64,000 nucleotides of DNA from an uncultured Paracoccaceae bacterium (lineage in GTDB: Bacteria; Pseudomonadota; Alphaproteobacteria; Rhodobacterales; Rhodobacteraceae). This document shows positions 25,886 to 35,102 of this stretch, one piece after another (position 1 is the first letter of the stretch; every line of letters begins with the position of its first letter). A program made the position numbers and the translations under genes. The notes below the pieces were generated by a model. The model did not search any database. It saw only the letters and a program-made list of their open reading frames with translations, and was not told the origin of the DNA. The DNA lies in NCBI GenBank assembly GCA_937146765.1, contig CAKZRP010000065.1:124001-188000 (forward strand). Reading direction: 5' to 3'.

Positions 25886-26353
25886 ATGCGCTGCCCGTTT
25901 TGCGGAAGTGTCGATACCCAGGTGAAGGATTCCCGCCCTGCCGAGGATCACGTATCCATCCGGCGCCGCCGCTTCTGCCCGGCCTGTGGCGGGCGGTTCA
26001 CCACCTATGAACGGGTGCAGCTGCGCGATCTCGTGGTGATCAAGAGCACCGGCAAGCGCGAGGATTTCGACCGCGACAAGCTGGAGCGTTCGATCCGCAT
26101 CTCGATGCAGAAACGCCCGATCGAACCGGAACGCATCGATCAGATGATCTCCGGCATCGTGCGCAGGCTGGAAAGCATGGGTGAGACTGACATTCCCTCC
26201 AAGAAGATCGGCGAAATCGTGATGGAGGCTCTGGCCCGGATCGATACCGTGGCCTATGTTCGCTTTGCCAGCGTCTACAAGAACTTCCAGGCGGCGGATG
26301 ACTTCGAGGACTTTGTCCACGAGTTGCGCCCGGCAAGCCAACCGGACGCCTGA
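25886..26353 (+). CDS. nrdR: transcriptional repressor NrdR
   Basis: A zinc-ribbon and ATP-cone repressor of ribonucleotide reductase genes that senses dATP/ATP. 155 residues. The zinc ribbon has [13 protein letters not shown] and [15 protein letters not shown] (residues 1-45). The ATP-cone follows with [20 protein letters not shown] and [20 protein letters not shown]. The start at 25886 is set by the zinc ribbon, since upstream codons lie outside the family. It is first in the conserved nrdR-rib-nusB cluster, with ribD 40 nt downstream. Confidence 0.97.
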   Translation: MRCPFCGSVDTQVKDSRPAEDHVSIRRRRFCPACGGRFTTYERVQLRDLVVIKSTGKREDFDRDKLERSIRISMQKRPIEPERIDQMISGIVRRLESMGETDIPSKKIGEIVMEALARIDTVAYVRFASVYKNFQAADDFEDFVHELRPASQPDA

Positions 26354-26393
26354 GGCACAGGAGGGACGACCGTCCCTGCGGGAAAGGCACGTC

Positions 26394-27494
26394 GTGACCC
26401 AATCGGATGATCGCTTCATGAGGCTTGCCCTGTCGCTGGGGCGGCGTGGTCAGGGACGGACCTGGCCCAACCCGGCGGTGGGCTGCGTGATCGTCAAGGC
26501 CGGGCGCATTGTCGGGCGCGGCTGGACCCAGCCCGGTGGCCGTCCCCATGCTGAACCCATGGCCCTGGCCGAGGCCGGAGCGGCGGCGGAAGGGGCGACG
26601 GCCTATGTCAGCCTCGAACCCTGCGCCCATCATGGCAAGACACCGCCCTGCACCGAGGCACTGATCGCGGCGCGTGTGGCACGTGTCGTGGCCGCCATCG
26701 AGGACAGCGACCCGCGTGTCAGCGGCCAGGGCTTCGCACAGCTGCGCGCTGCCGGGATCGAGGTCACCACCGGCATTTGCGCCGAAGAGGCCGGCTTTGA
26801 CCACGAGGGCTTCTTCCTGCGCACCGAGCAGGGCCGTCCCTTCGTGACCCTGAAGCTGGCCGCGAGCTTTGATGGCCGCATCGCCACCGGCGCGGGCCAG
26901 AGCAAATGGATCACCGGGCCCGAGGCGCGGCGGATGGTCCATGCGATGCGGGCCCGCCATGACGCGGTGATGGTGGGAGCGGGTACGGCGCGCGCCGATG
27001 ACCCCTCGCTCACTGTGCGCGATCTCGGCATTGCGGATCAGCCGGCCCGGGTGGTGGTCTCGCGCCATCTCGACCTGCCGCTGATGAGCCAGCTGGCGCG
27101 CAGCGCCCGGCAGGTGCCGCTCTTCCTCTGCCACGGCAGCGGTGCCGATGGCGAACGGCTGCGCGCCTGGGAAGGGCTGGGCGCCCGGCTCCTGTCCTGT
27201 GCCTCTCTCGGCAGTCAGCTCGATCCCAATGACGTGCTGCAGCAGCTGGGGCAGGCCGGGCTCACCCGGGTGTTCTGCGAAGGCGGCAGCGCCCTTGCCG
27301 CCTCCCTCCTCGCGCATGATCTGGTGGACGAGCTGATCGGGTTCACCGCCGGTCTCGGGATCGGGGCCGAGGGGCTGCCGTCGATCGGGGCGCTCGGCAT
27401 CGGCCGCCTCGACGAAGCGCCGCGCTTCGATCTGATCGAGACCCGACCCATCGGTGCCGACATCCTGCACCGCTGGCGCCGCCCGCAGAGCTGA
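26394..27494 (+). CDS. ribD: bifunctional diaminohydroxyphosphoribosylaminopyrimidine deaminase / 5-amino-6-(5-phosphoribosylamino)uracil reductase
   Basis: Carries out steps two and three of riboflavin synthesis. 366 residues. The N-terminal deaminase has the zinc motifs RPHAEPMAL (H and E, about residues 49-57) and EPCAHHGKTPPC (near 80). The reductase half begins FVTLKLAASFDGRIATGAGQ near 150. GTG 26394 is taken as the start because GGAAAGG precedes it and the family begins with a DxRFMRLAL segment. On leaving ribD the riboflavin operon is broken by the opposite-strand capsule genes. Confidence 0.93.
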   Translation: MTQSDDRFMRLALSLGRRGQGRTWPNPAVGCVIVKAGRIVGRGWTQPGGRPHAEPMALAEAGAAAEGATAYVSLEPCAHHGKTPPCTEALIAARVARVVAAIEDSDPRVSGQGFAQLRAAGIEVTTGICAEEAGFDHEGFFLRTEQGRPFVTLKLAASFDGRIATGAGQSKWITGPEARRMVHAMRARHDAVMVGAGTARADDPSLTVRDLGIADQPARVVVSRHLDLPLMSQLARSARQVPLFLCHGSGADGERLRAWEGLGARLLSCASLGSQLDPNDVLQQLGQAGLTRVFCEGGSALAASLLAHDLVDELIGFTAGLGIGAEGLPSIGALGIGRLDEAPRFDLIETRPIGADILHRWRRPQS

Positions 27495-27500
27495 TCGCGC

Positions 27501-27550
27501 CCTTCATCTTTCCCAAAATATTCCGGAGCGCGAGGCAGAGCCTCGCATCC
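27501..27550 (-). repeat. dispersed intergenic element, copy 2
   Basis: On the minus strand it reads GGATGCGAGGCTCTGCCTCGC, then GCTCCGGAATATTTT, then GGGAAAGATGAAGG, beginning 4 nt after the kpsC stop. The stem GCGAGGC/GCCTCGC with loop TCT differs from copy 1 at 15749, while both ends agree. A terminator-like role for kpsC is possible. Confidence 0.6.
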
Positions 27551-27554
27551 TCCC

Positions 27555-29597
27555 TCAGCGCCAGAGCGGTGCGAAGGAGGCAAAGAGCCCCTGCAGCTTG
27601 GACAGGCTTCGGTTGAACCGGCCGGGCGAGGGGATGTCGCCCGCAATCAGCCGGTCCACCGCCACCTCGGGCGAACAGGGCAGGCCGGAGACCGGGTCGA
27701 AATAGCGCGGGTAGTCGATCAGCGCCGCATGGGCGAGGCCCAGGAGGCCCGGGCGGGCATCGCGCCAATGGGGGGCTTCCAGCCGGTCGCGGGTCAACCC
27801 CCAGCCCGCATAGAAGGGCAGACCGACGCAGGTGACGGTCACGCGGCGCAGCAGCGCCTCGAACCCCAGAAGCGAGGTCATGGTCCAGACCTCGTCCACC
27901 TGGTCGATCAGCGCCGCCGGATTGGCCTTCTGCGCCACCACATCTGCCCAGGCTTCGGGCGATTTCACACTGCCCTGGCGCAGGCCGGCCTCCACATCCG
28001 GGTGGGGCTTGTAGATGATCACCGCATTTGGCCGCGCCGCCCGCACCGCCTGCAGCAGCTTGGTGTTGGTGTTGATCTTGCCGGCGCCGAGCCGGATCGA
28101 GGCATCATCCTCCACCTGTCCGGGCACCAGCACCCGATGGCCCTTGGGCAGGTCCGGCAGGTCGCCGTCGAGGTTGTATTTTGTCACCTCATGCTTGATC
28201 AGCCGCATCACCAGCGCTTCGACGCGGCGTTCCTGTTGCGGGCTGAGGCGGGCACGCAGGCGGATCAGGTCGTCCAGATCGCTGTGCCGGGTCGGATCGT
28301 AGTAGATCCCCTGCCGGTCCAAGACCAGCGACAAGGGCGGCACCAGCTCGGCCCCCAGCCCGCGTGACCGCAGGAAGCCGTCCTCGAGGTTCCAGGCCCC
28401 GGCATGGGACTCGGTGGCCTTGCTGGCCCAGACCATCCAGTTCTTGCCGCTGCGTTTGGCGGCAGAGACCTTCTCGGTGAATTTCATCCGCTTGTGGCGG
28501 CCATAGAATTTTTGCAGGGGCGCGCGCTTCCACAGGCGGATCTCCGAGGCCGCCCATCCGGCGCGGTCCTCGCGCCAGGTGCGGGTCTGCGCCTCCAGCG
28601 AGTCGATGACCTGCTCGAGCTCGCAGAGCCGGTCGTGGTGCGGGTCATACCAGGTGGGATAGAGGATCATCGCCGCCGCAAAGAGCTGCGCCCGGGTCAG
28701 GCGGCGCGTGCGCCCAGGCGGCGGAAACTCATCCGCGCTGAGACCCCAGCCCGCATAGAAGGGCTGGCCAAAGACGCGCGGCTTGTGACCGGCGAGGATG
28801 GCCTCGAACCCCAGTTGCGAGGAGACCGTATAGACGCCAACCGCGCCTTCCAGCAGCAGATGTGGCGAGACCGGCGCGTCAAACAGCTCCACCCGCCCCG
28901 TGGCATCCTCGGCACTGAAATAGCCGGGGCGATGGCCGCGCAGGGTCTCGGGGTGGGTCTTGATCAGTACCCGCGCACCGGGATGTTCCTCCTGCGCAAA
29001 GGCGAGCATCTCGTGAAACCGCCCCTGATCGGCGCCGGGAAAGGGGATCGAGGCGCGCACCGAGGCGTCGCCGCGCAGTTGGTCTACAACCAGCACATAG
29101 CCCGGTTCGGGCGGCGGCACATCGGGGTGGAAGGCGTTGTACTTGCTCAGATGGGCATCCTGCAGCCGCGCCATCGCATCACGCGCCCGTTTCATCAGCG
29201 CGCTGTCGTCGAGTGGATGCGTCTTCAGCAGGGTGACCAGATCGCTGGACAGGGTGGGGTCGAAATGTACCCCGGTGCGATCAATGAGCAGCCCCATCGG
29301 TGGCTCGCCTGCGCGCCCCGGCAGGACCGAGCGCAGAAAGGCATCCTCGATCCGCACCAGCGGCACCTGCCGCTCTTCGGCGATGGACTTGCCGCGATGG
29401 GCAGTAGGGCTGTCGCCCCAGATGCCGACCAGATCGCCCTCCTGCGGCAGGCCGAGGCGCAGGTCGTATCCGGCAAGGGTGAGGATCCGGCGCACCCGCG
29501 ACTGGGTGAGAAAACCGCCATTATACACAAACAACCGGGAGCGCGTGCTCCCGGATGTATGGTCGTCGTCCAGATGCGGCGGCAGCCTCTGCATCAT
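27555..29597 (-). CDS. kpsC: capsular polysaccharide biosynthesis beta-Kdo transferase KpsC
   Basis: A 680-residue protein with two tandem glycosyltransferase-like halves that add Kdo residues of the linker joining capsule to its lipid anchor. Each half repeats the same landmarks: EDAFLRS / EDGFLRS, a KTHPE / KPHPD motif, and FYAGWGL (near residues 278 and 622). The duplication is typical of full-length KpsC. It starts 6 nt after the exporter stop, so the two are coupled. A second ATG one codon on is also usable. It is the last gene of the leftward capsule cassette. Confidence 0.92.
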   Translation of the reverse strand: MMQRLPPHLDDDHTSGSTRSRLFVYNGGFLTQSRVRRILTLAGYDLRLGLPQEGDLVGIWGDSPTAHRGKSIAEERQVPLVRIEDAFLRSVLPGRAGEPPMGLLIDRTGVHFDPTLSSDLVTLLKTHPLDDSALMKRARDAMARLQDAHLSKYNAFHPDVPPPEPGYVLVVDQLRGDASVRASIPFPGADQGRFHEMLAFAQEEHPGARVLIKTHPETLRGHRPGYFSAEDATGRVELFDAPVSPHLLLEGAVGVYTVSSQLGFEAILAGHKPRVFGQPFYAGWGLSADEFPPPGRTRRLTRAQLFAAAMILYPTWYDPHHDRLCELEQVIDSLEAQTRTWREDRAGWAASEIRLWKRAPLQKFYGRHKRMKFTEKVSAAKRSGKNWMVWASKATESHAGAWNLEDGFLRSRGLGAELVPPLSLVLDRQGIYYDPTRHSDLDDLIRLRARLSPQQERRVEALVMRLIKHEVTKYNLDGDLPDLPKGHRVLVPGQVEDDASIRLGAGKINTNTKLLQAVRAARPNAVIIYKPHPDVEAGLRQGSVKSPEAWADVVAQKANPAALIDQVDEVWTMTSLLGFEALLRRVTVTCVGLPFYAGWGLTRDRLEAPHWRDARPGLLGLAHAALIDYPRYFDPVSGLPCSPEVAVDRLIAGDIPSPGRFNRSLSKLQGLFASFAPLWR

Positions 29598-29603
29598 GCG
29601 GTG

Positions 29604-30740
29604 TCAGTCCGAGCCGAAGAGCGTCTCGACACTGGCGGCGGTGGACAGCGGGCTGAACAGCAAGGACAGCGTCTTGGTCCACTGCGCATAGGGCGCTTCG
29701 GTGACATAGATGGTGTCGCCATCGCGGATGACGAAATCACGCGCGATGAAGAGCCCGTTGGGCTGGGTCAAGTTCAGCACATAAACCATGCGCTGCGCCC
29801 CGATCAGATCGTCGCGCCCGAGAACCTGGTTGGAAATCTCAGCCGCCTCGTTGCGGAACACGAAGACCCCGGTCGGGTCGGAGGCGGTGGCGATCAGCCC
29901 TCCCACCTGCGCGATGGCTTCCAGTGCGGAGAGGTTCTGGGTCTCGAAGGGAACCCGGGCCTGCGCGGCCGTGGCACCAAGCGCGGTAAAGGCGCGGGTA
30001 TCGGCCTCCACGAGAATGCGGTCGCCATTGCGCAGCGCAATATCAAGCTCGGGATGATCGTAAAGATCCTCGAACCAGATCTTGCCGGTCTGATTGCCAC
30101 GGATCACCGTCACCTGGGCGATGTCCGGCTCGATGGCGACACCGCCGGCGCGCGCCAGCATGGTGGCGAGGGTGCGGGTCGGTCGTTCGATCGGGTAGAC
30201 CCCCTGGCCGCCGACAGCGCCGGTCAGGCTGACGGTGGAGCCATCCCCGGCCAACCGGCGCACTTGCACCTGCGGATCGGGGGTCTGATCTTCCAGCTTC
30301 TTGGTGATTTCCGCGCGCAATTGCTCGGGAGTGTTGCCCGAGGCGCGCAGGCGGCCGGCATAAGGGACAAAGATGTAGCCCGCGCCATCGACCTGCACCT
30401 CTTCCAGTGGGGTGGCGTTGGCGCCGGCGCTGGCCAAGAGCCCGTCATCGACGTTTTCCCAGATGGTGAGGCCGAGGATGTCGCCGGGACGGATGATATC
30501 GGAGGTCAGCACCGAGGCCTTGGTGAAATTGTCCGAGAATCCAAGCGCCGGGACAACGGCGGTGGCCCGTGCCACGCGGTCATTGACGGAAACGATAAAG
30601 GCATCGCCCTGTTTCTGGACGGAACCGGAATAGATCTGACGCTTGTTCGGGCCCACCTTGGGAAGCCCGCAGGATGCTGCGAGGGCGACCGCTGCCAGCA
30701 AGGCCACGGGGCGCGCCCATCGAAAATGCATGGGTTTCAC
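29604..30740 (-). CDS. polysaccharide export outer-membrane lipoprotein (Wza/KpsD type)
   Basis: A 378-residue exporter. The lipoprotein signal ends in AASC (C24). Polysaccharide-export domain sequence follows around IIRPGDILGLTIWE (near residue 85) and GAGYIFVPYAGRLRASGNTP. Soluble-ligand-binding repeats follow (VSLTGAVGGQGVYPIERPTR). It should form the outer-membrane channel for the polymer. The start could also be three codons later (MHFRW). It lies between kpsS and kpsC. No inner-membrane ABC genes (kpsM, kpsT, kpsE) are in the window. Confidence 0.9.
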   Translation of the reverse strand: MKPMHFRWARPVALLAAVALAASCGLPKVGPNKRQIYSGSVQKQGDAFIVSVNDRVARATAVVPALGFSDNFTKASVLTSDIIRPGDILGLTIWENVDDGLLASAGANATPLEEVQVDGAGYIFVPYAGRLRASGNTPEQLRAEITKKLEDQTPDPQVQVRRLAGDGSTVSLTGAVGGQGVYPIERPTRTLATMLARAGGVAIEPDIAQVTVIRGNQTGKIWFEDLYDHPELDIALRNGDRILVEADTRAFTALGATAAQARVPFETQNLSALEAIAQVGGLIATASDPTGVFVFRNEAAEISNQVLGRDDLIGAQRMVYVLNLTQPNGLFIARDFVIRDGDTIYVTEAPYAQWTKTLSLLFSPLSTAASVETLFGSD

Positions 30741-30836
30741 TGCTCGGTCTCCTCGACCTATGTTTATTTTGCCTCAAGTTTTGCTGGCAAACTAGCGGAG
30801 TGTCACGGCTAAATCCAGTCTGCCGTGCGCTTTTGC

Positions 30837-32129
30837 TCAGGTCACGGCGCGCAAGTGTTGCCGTGGCGCTGCTGTCCCGGCCAGGAGCGCGTCATAGGGA
30901 TCCTCTGCCGCCAGCATCATGTCGACCACCTGCCGAAGAAGCTGGCGACGCCCGGAACGGGAGTAGAACCCGCCCGGCAACTGCGAGGTTTCCAGCAGGT
31001 AGCGGCGGTATTGCTTGTAGGCGCGCCCGTCGGGGCGGGCGGGGGCGGCGAAGAAGCCGACCAGTTCCTGGGTGGAGACGAACTCCGCCTTGTCATAGAC
31101 CGCGCGGCCAAAGACCTTGAGCGGCAGGCCGCGCCAGAGCACCTGCTGACCGGCGGTGGAATTCACAGTGACGGCGGTGCGCGCCTCGTTCAACAGCTCC
31201 GCAAGCTTGCCGCCGCGCACGTAATGCACCCGCGCCGCAACCCCATGCGCGCGCGCCAGTCGCCGCAACTCGCGCCGGATCGGCACCCGGCCATCCTCCA
31301 GCGGATGCGCCTTGACCACCAGATGGTGATGGCGCGGCGCGCCCTCGGCAAAGCCCCGGACCACCGTTTCGAGGAAATCGGTCATGGTGGAGAAGGGCGA
31401 ATGCATCTGGAAGGAGCTGTCATGTTCGAGCTGCAACAGCGCCAGGTGATAGGGGAAGCCGCCATTACGGATGCGCGCGGTAGCCACTCTGCGATCAAGC
31501 GCATGCAGTGGCATCAGCAGGAGCCGCTTGAGGTAGAGCTGGAACTCCTTGGTGACCGGCAGCGCCCGATGCGGGCGGAAATTCCGGTAGCGGCGGTTCA
31601 TGAACATGACGAACCAGTGATAGAGCGCGCCATAGATCACATGCTGGCGGGTGTCGCCCCAATGGGCCGGCGGCAGCGGCATCTCCAGCTCGCTGCGGGC
31701 CAGCGCCTGCTCCATCTCCGCCACGGTCATTCCCATCAGGCGGGAATGGCCGTTTGAGCCGCCGCGCTCATAGGTGACCCAATAGGGGCGCAGGTAACCT
31801 TCCTCGAAGACATGTACCGTCAAGGCGCGCTGGCGTGCCAGCGCCACAGCCTGCGCGTGGATGGGACGGGTATCGCCATAAAGCACCAGATCGGTGATCT
31901 GATGCGTGTCGAGCAGCTGTGCCAGAGACGCAGGCCAGTCCTCCAGCCCGCCCTCATGAGGGATATAGGTCTTGCGGTCGGGCCAGAAGACCTGGTCGCC
32001 GGCGTTGAAACCGACCCGGTGCACCGCGGCGCCCGCGCTCTTGAGGATCCGTCCCAAGGCACCGAAAAACGGCCCGTGCGGACCCTGCAGGAACAGGAAG
32101 CTGCGCTGATCTGCGGGCAGATGCGGCAT
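30837..32129 (-). CDS. kpsS: capsular polysaccharide beta-Kdo transferase KpsS
   Basis: A 430-residue protein of the KpsS family, which adds the first Kdo to lyso-phosphatidylglycerol in capsule assembly. It starts with FLFLQGPHGPFFGALGRIL (residues 11-29), contains VFEEGYLRPYWVT near 110, and ends its core with KAHPLEDGR and the VNSTAGQQVLWRGLPLKVFG segment typical of the family. It is first in the leftward cassette kpsS-exporter-kpsC, and its start lies 187 nt from the divergent ribE. Confidence 0.9.
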   Translation of the reverse strand: MPHLPADQRSFLFLQGPHGPFFGALGRILKSAGAAVHRVGFNAGDQVFWPDRKTYIPHEGGLEDWPASLAQLLDTHQITDLVLYGDTRPIHAQAVALARQRALTVHVFEEGYLRPYWVTYERGGSNGHSRLMGMTVAEMEQALARSELEMPLPPAHWGDTRQHVIYGALYHWFVMFMNRRYRNFRPHRALPVTKEFQLYLKRLLLMPLHALDRRVATARIRNGGFPYHLALLQLEHDSSFQMHSPFSTMTDFLETVVRGFAEGAPRHHHLVVKAHPLEDGRVPIRRELRRLARAHGVAARVHYVRGGKLAELLNEARTAVTVNSTAGQQVLWRGLPLKVFGRAVYDKAEFVSTQELVGFFAAPARPDGRAYKQYRRYLLETSQLPGGFYSRSGRRQLLRQVVDMMLAAEDPYDALLAGTAAPRQHLRAVT

Positions 32130-32316
32130 CGGGCGGGGCGTATCCTCTAACTGGTTGCGGCATGGGGTTGAGCGGTTTTAGCGCAAATCTAGGGCCAAAC
32201 TATGACCATATGCTTGCCGGTCTCAAGCGCCCTCTTGAGATGAGCCGCCGCAGGGTCTAGCTCTGGTGCAAGAGCGCAGCCCGCAGCGGCGCGCGGCACT
32301 ATGAAGGAGACCGCCC

Positions 32317-32904
32317 ATGTTCACCGGGATCATCACCGATGTGGGAACCATCACCGAGCTGGAGCAGCAGGGCGACCTGCGCGCCCGCATCCAGACCTCC
32401 TATGACACCTCGGGCATCGACATGGGGGCCTCGATTGCCTCCGATGGCGTCTGCCTCACCGTGGTGGCGCTGGGGCCGGATTGGTACGACGTGCAGATCT
32501 CGGCGGAGACGGTCTCCAAGACCAACCTCGACACCTGGGCGGTCGGCAAACCGGTGAACCTGGAGCGCGCGCTCAAGGTGGGCGATGAGCTGGGCGGTCA
32601 TATCGTCTCCGGCCATGTGGATGGCGTCGCCGAAGTGGTGGCTCTGCGTGAAGAGGGCGACAGTACCCGCGTCACCTTGCGCGCCCCCGCCACGCTGGCG
32701 CGGTTCATTGCGCCCAAAGGCTCCGTCGCGCTCAACGGCACCTCGCTGACGGTGAACGAGGTGGAGGGCTGCGATTTCGGCATCAACTTCATCCCGCATA
32801 CCAAGGAAGTCACCACCTGGGGCGATGTGAAGCTGGGCGATCGGGTCAACCTTGAGATCGACACGCTGGCGCGCTACGTCGCCCGCCTGCAAGAGAGCCT
32901 GTGA
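32317..32904 (+). CDS. ribE: riboflavin synthase subunit alpha
   Basis: Dismutates two 6,7-dimethyl-8-ribityllumazine into riboflavin. 195 residues with the internal duplication of the family: MFTGIITDVGTI at the start, SIASDGVCLTVVAL in the first half, and GSVALNGTSLTVNEVEGCDF in the second. AAGGAGA precedes the ATG. The downstream gene begins in its stop (TGATG). The 187-nt leader has no FMN-riboswitch core that I can see. Confidence 0.96.
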   Translation: MFTGIITDVGTITELEQQGDLRARIQTSYDTSGIDMGASIASDGVCLTVVALGPDWYDVQISAETVSKTNLDTWAVGKPVNLERALKVGDELGGHIVSGHVDGVAEVVALREEGDSTRVTLRAPATLARFIAPKGSVALNGTSLTVNEVEGCDFGINFIPHTKEVTTWGDVKLGDRVNLEIDTLARYVARLQESL

Positions 32905-33482
32905 TGAGCGCGCCCGCCGGTCTTGGCCATAACGGCGGCCCGACGATGGAAGCCGGCGTGGTCTGGCGCACCCATGCTTGGCGCGCGGCGCAAAAGGCGC
33001 TGATGCCCAATGCGATCCCCAAGCTGGTCCTGCAAATGCGGATCAAGCGGGCGGGCGAGTTGGGCATGGATTACAAGACCTATGCGCGGGTGCGGCAAAT
33101 CTCCGGTCAGGATGTGACGGGGCTGCTGTTTTCCTCAAACGCCCTCAGGCTGTTGCGCGATGCGCGCCTGCCGGGTCGCGAGGAGGAACTGCTGGAGGCC
33201 GTCAAAGGCGCCAGCCGTCTGGCGCTGGTGCATCGCCCGCTGCTGCCTGAGGCCGTGGCCGAGGTCAATCCGGTGCTCGACGCCACCGGCCCCGCGCCGG
33301 TCTTTACCGAAGGCTGGAGCGCGATCCGCGAGCGGGTGCAAAGCGTGATGCGCGCACGCGGCCTGCCGGGGGCCTCGGTGGTGGTGATCGGCGACGCGCC
33401 GTTGGAGCACGAATGGTCCGCCGCGGGTCGCGCGGCGGCCTATCTGACGGCGGCTGAGTATTTCGGCACCGCGGCGCGCTGA
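32904..33482 (+). CDS. hypothetical protein in the riboflavin operon
   Basis: A 192-residue cytoplasmic protein. It opens with GLGHNGGP (residues 7-14), a short motif seen at the N-terminus of many unrelated Rhodobacteraceae proteins. The rest is helical and basic (LVLQMRIKRAGELGMDYKTY, then ALRLLRDARLPGREEELLEA). Its ATG overlaps the ribE stop, so it is translated with riboflavin synthase. No family or catalytic motif is recognised. Its presence in this operon suggests, but does not show, a flavin-related role. Confidence 0.8.
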   Translation: MSAPAGLGHNGGPTMEAGVVWRTHAWRAAQKALMPNAIPKLVLQMRIKRAGELGMDYKTYARVRQISGQDVTGLLFSSNALRLLRDARLPGREEELLEAVKGASRLALVHRPLLPEAVAEVNPVLDATGPAPVFTEGWSAIRERVQSVMRARGLPGASVVVIGDAPLEHEWSAAGRAAAYLTAAEYFGTAAR

Positions 33483-33512
33483 GGTCGCGGTTAGGCGAGG
33501 AGGCTGGAGCGG

Positions 33513-33764
33513 ATGAGAACAAGCTTGTCTGTCCTCCTCCTCGGGCTGGCCTGCGGTTTTGGCTATATGTATTACGACCAGCATTTGAAATGGCGCGGGT
33601 GTTTCAATGCGCTGGGGCGCTGCTTTGACCCGGAAACCGGCACCGTCCATTTGCAGCAATCCGGGCTGGTCTGGCTGCTGTTGGCCTTGCTGACGCTTGC
33701 AGGCGGGGCCTACATCCTCTGGCGCGCGTATGCCGCCAAGCGATCTGCCCGAGTGAAACGCTAA
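33513..33764 (+). CDS. small two-TM membrane protein
   Basis: An 83-residue protein with two hydrophobic helices (about residues 4-21 and 52-70) flanking a short loop with two cysteines (GCFNALGRCFD). The C-terminus is basic (AAKRSARVKR), so both ends are probably cytoplasmic. GGAGG stands upstream of the ATG. It sits between the 192-residue gene and ribBX. The function is unknown. Confidence 0.7.
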   Translation: MRTSLSVLLLGLACGFGYMYYDQHLKWRGCFNALGRCFDPETGTVHLQQSGLVWLLLALLTLAGGAYILWRAYAAKRSARVKR

Positions 33765-33960
33765 CCACTCCCTGTGCTTCTGTCGCAATCCGCCCTTGTT
33801 GTGCAGGGATGCGCCGGTGACGTGCGGGGATATGCCGCTTGCGGGGCTGGAATCTGCGGCTGGCGTGGTCTATCTCGGGGAGACACCCTTGGCACACCAA
33901 GGCGCTCTGGAGTGACCCCGGATGGGGCAGGGGCGCCGCCACCGCGAAAGGCCAAAGCCC

Positions 33961-35079
33961 ATGAGCTATGCAACGCCCGGACCCGTCGAGGCCGAATTGC
34001 GCGACGCCATCAGCCCGATTGAGGATATCATCGCCGAGGCCCGCGCGGGCCGCATGTATATCCTCGTCGATCACGAGGATCGCGAGAACGAGGGCGATCT
34101 TTGCATCGCTGCCGAATTCGCCGATGCGGCGGCGGTGAACTTCATGGCGACCCATGGGCGTGGGCTGATCTGCCTGCCGATGACCGCCGAGCGGATCGAC
34201 GGCCTAGGCCTGCCGATGATGGCGGTGAACAATTCCTCGCGCCACGAGACCGCCTTTACCGTCTCGATCGAGGCGCGCGAAGGGGTCTCCACCGGGATTT
34301 CCGCCGCCGACCGGGCGCTGACCATAGCCACCGCGATCAATGAACAGAACTCCATGGCGACGCTGGCCACCCCCGGCCATGTCTTCCCGCTGCGCGCCAA
34401 ACGGGGCGGCGTGCTGGTGCGCGCGGGCCATACTGAGGCTGCGGTGGATATCTCTCGCCTTGCGGGCCTGAAACCCGCCGGCGTGATCTGCGAGATCATG
34501 AAGGAAGACGGCACCATGGCGCGGCTGCCCGATCTGGTGGAGTTTGCCAAGACACACAACATGAAGATCGGCACCATCTCCGATCTGATTTCCTATCGCA
34601 CCAAGAACGACAATCTGGTGGATGAGACCGCGCGCAAGACCGTGACCTCGGAATATGGCGGCGAGTGGGAGATGCGCATCTTCACCGACCAGACCCATGA
34701 CGTCGAGCACGTGGTGCTGATCAAGGGCGACATAACGACGGGTGGCCCGGTGCTGACCCGCACCCATGCGCTGCACGAAGCCTCCGACCTCCTTGGTCTT
34801 GGCCCCAAACCTGCAGGCGAATTGCCCCGCGCGATGGAGCTGATTGCAGCCGAGGGGCGCGGAGTGGTCTGCCTGTTCCGCCAGCCGCGCAACGCGCTTT
34901 ATGCCTCGGAGGAGGACGGCGTGCGCACCATCAAGCAGACCGGGCTTGGCGCGCAGATTCTCAATAAACTTGGCGTGGAAGAGCTGATCCTGCTCACTGA
35001 CTCGCCGCAAATCCGCTACGTTGGCCTCGATGCCTACGGGCTGTCGATTGTCGGCACCCGTCCCATCCTGTCCGCATGA
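33961..35079 (+). CDS. ribB: 3,4-dihydroxy-2-butanone-4-phosphate synthase with degenerate GTP cyclohydrolase II domain (RibBX type)
   Basis: Makes the four-carbon unit of riboflavin from ribulose-5-phosphate. 372 residues. The N-terminal synthase is complete: [13 protein letters not shown] (about residues 37-49), [15 protein letters not shown] and [15 protein letters not shown]. The C-terminal part (from about residue 220) has the fold of GTP cyclohydrolase II, but the zinc-cysteine segment (normally HSEC...CDC) reads [13 protein letters not shown], and the GRGIGL motif is replaced by [11 protein letters not shown]. It therefore should not open GTP. Start at ATG 33961 ([10 protein letters not shown]). 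Confidence 0.93.
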   Translation: MSYATPGPVEAELRDAISPIEDIIAEARAGRMYILVDHEDRENEGDLCIAAEFADAAAVNFMATHGRGLICLPMTAERIDGLGLPMMAVNNSSRHETAFTVSIEAREGVSTGISAADRALTIATAINEQNSMATLATPGHVFPLRAKRGGVLVRAGHTEAAVDISRLAGLKPAGVICEIMKEDGTMARLPDLVEFAKTHNMKIGTISDLISYRTKNDNLVDETARKTVTSEYGGEWEMRIFTDQTHDVEHVVLIKGDITTGGPVLTRTHALHEASDLLGLGPKPAGELPRAMELIAAEGRGVVCLFRQPRNALYASEEDGVRTIKQTGLGAQILNKLGVEELILLTDSPQIRYVGLDAYGLSIVGTRPILSA

Positions 35080-35102
35080 CGCCCCGAAAAGGAGCCTGAC
35101 CT

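Noticed and set aside
28404..30812. Rightward open frame of about 800 codons opposite kpsC and the exporter
   Set aside because: Same effect of GC-rich codon use; it runs across two real genes and their junction and encodes no recognisable domain.
32130..32316. FMN riboswitch before ribE
   Set aside because: The leader lacks the conserved FMN aptamer blocks; the same holds for the 196 nt before ribBX.
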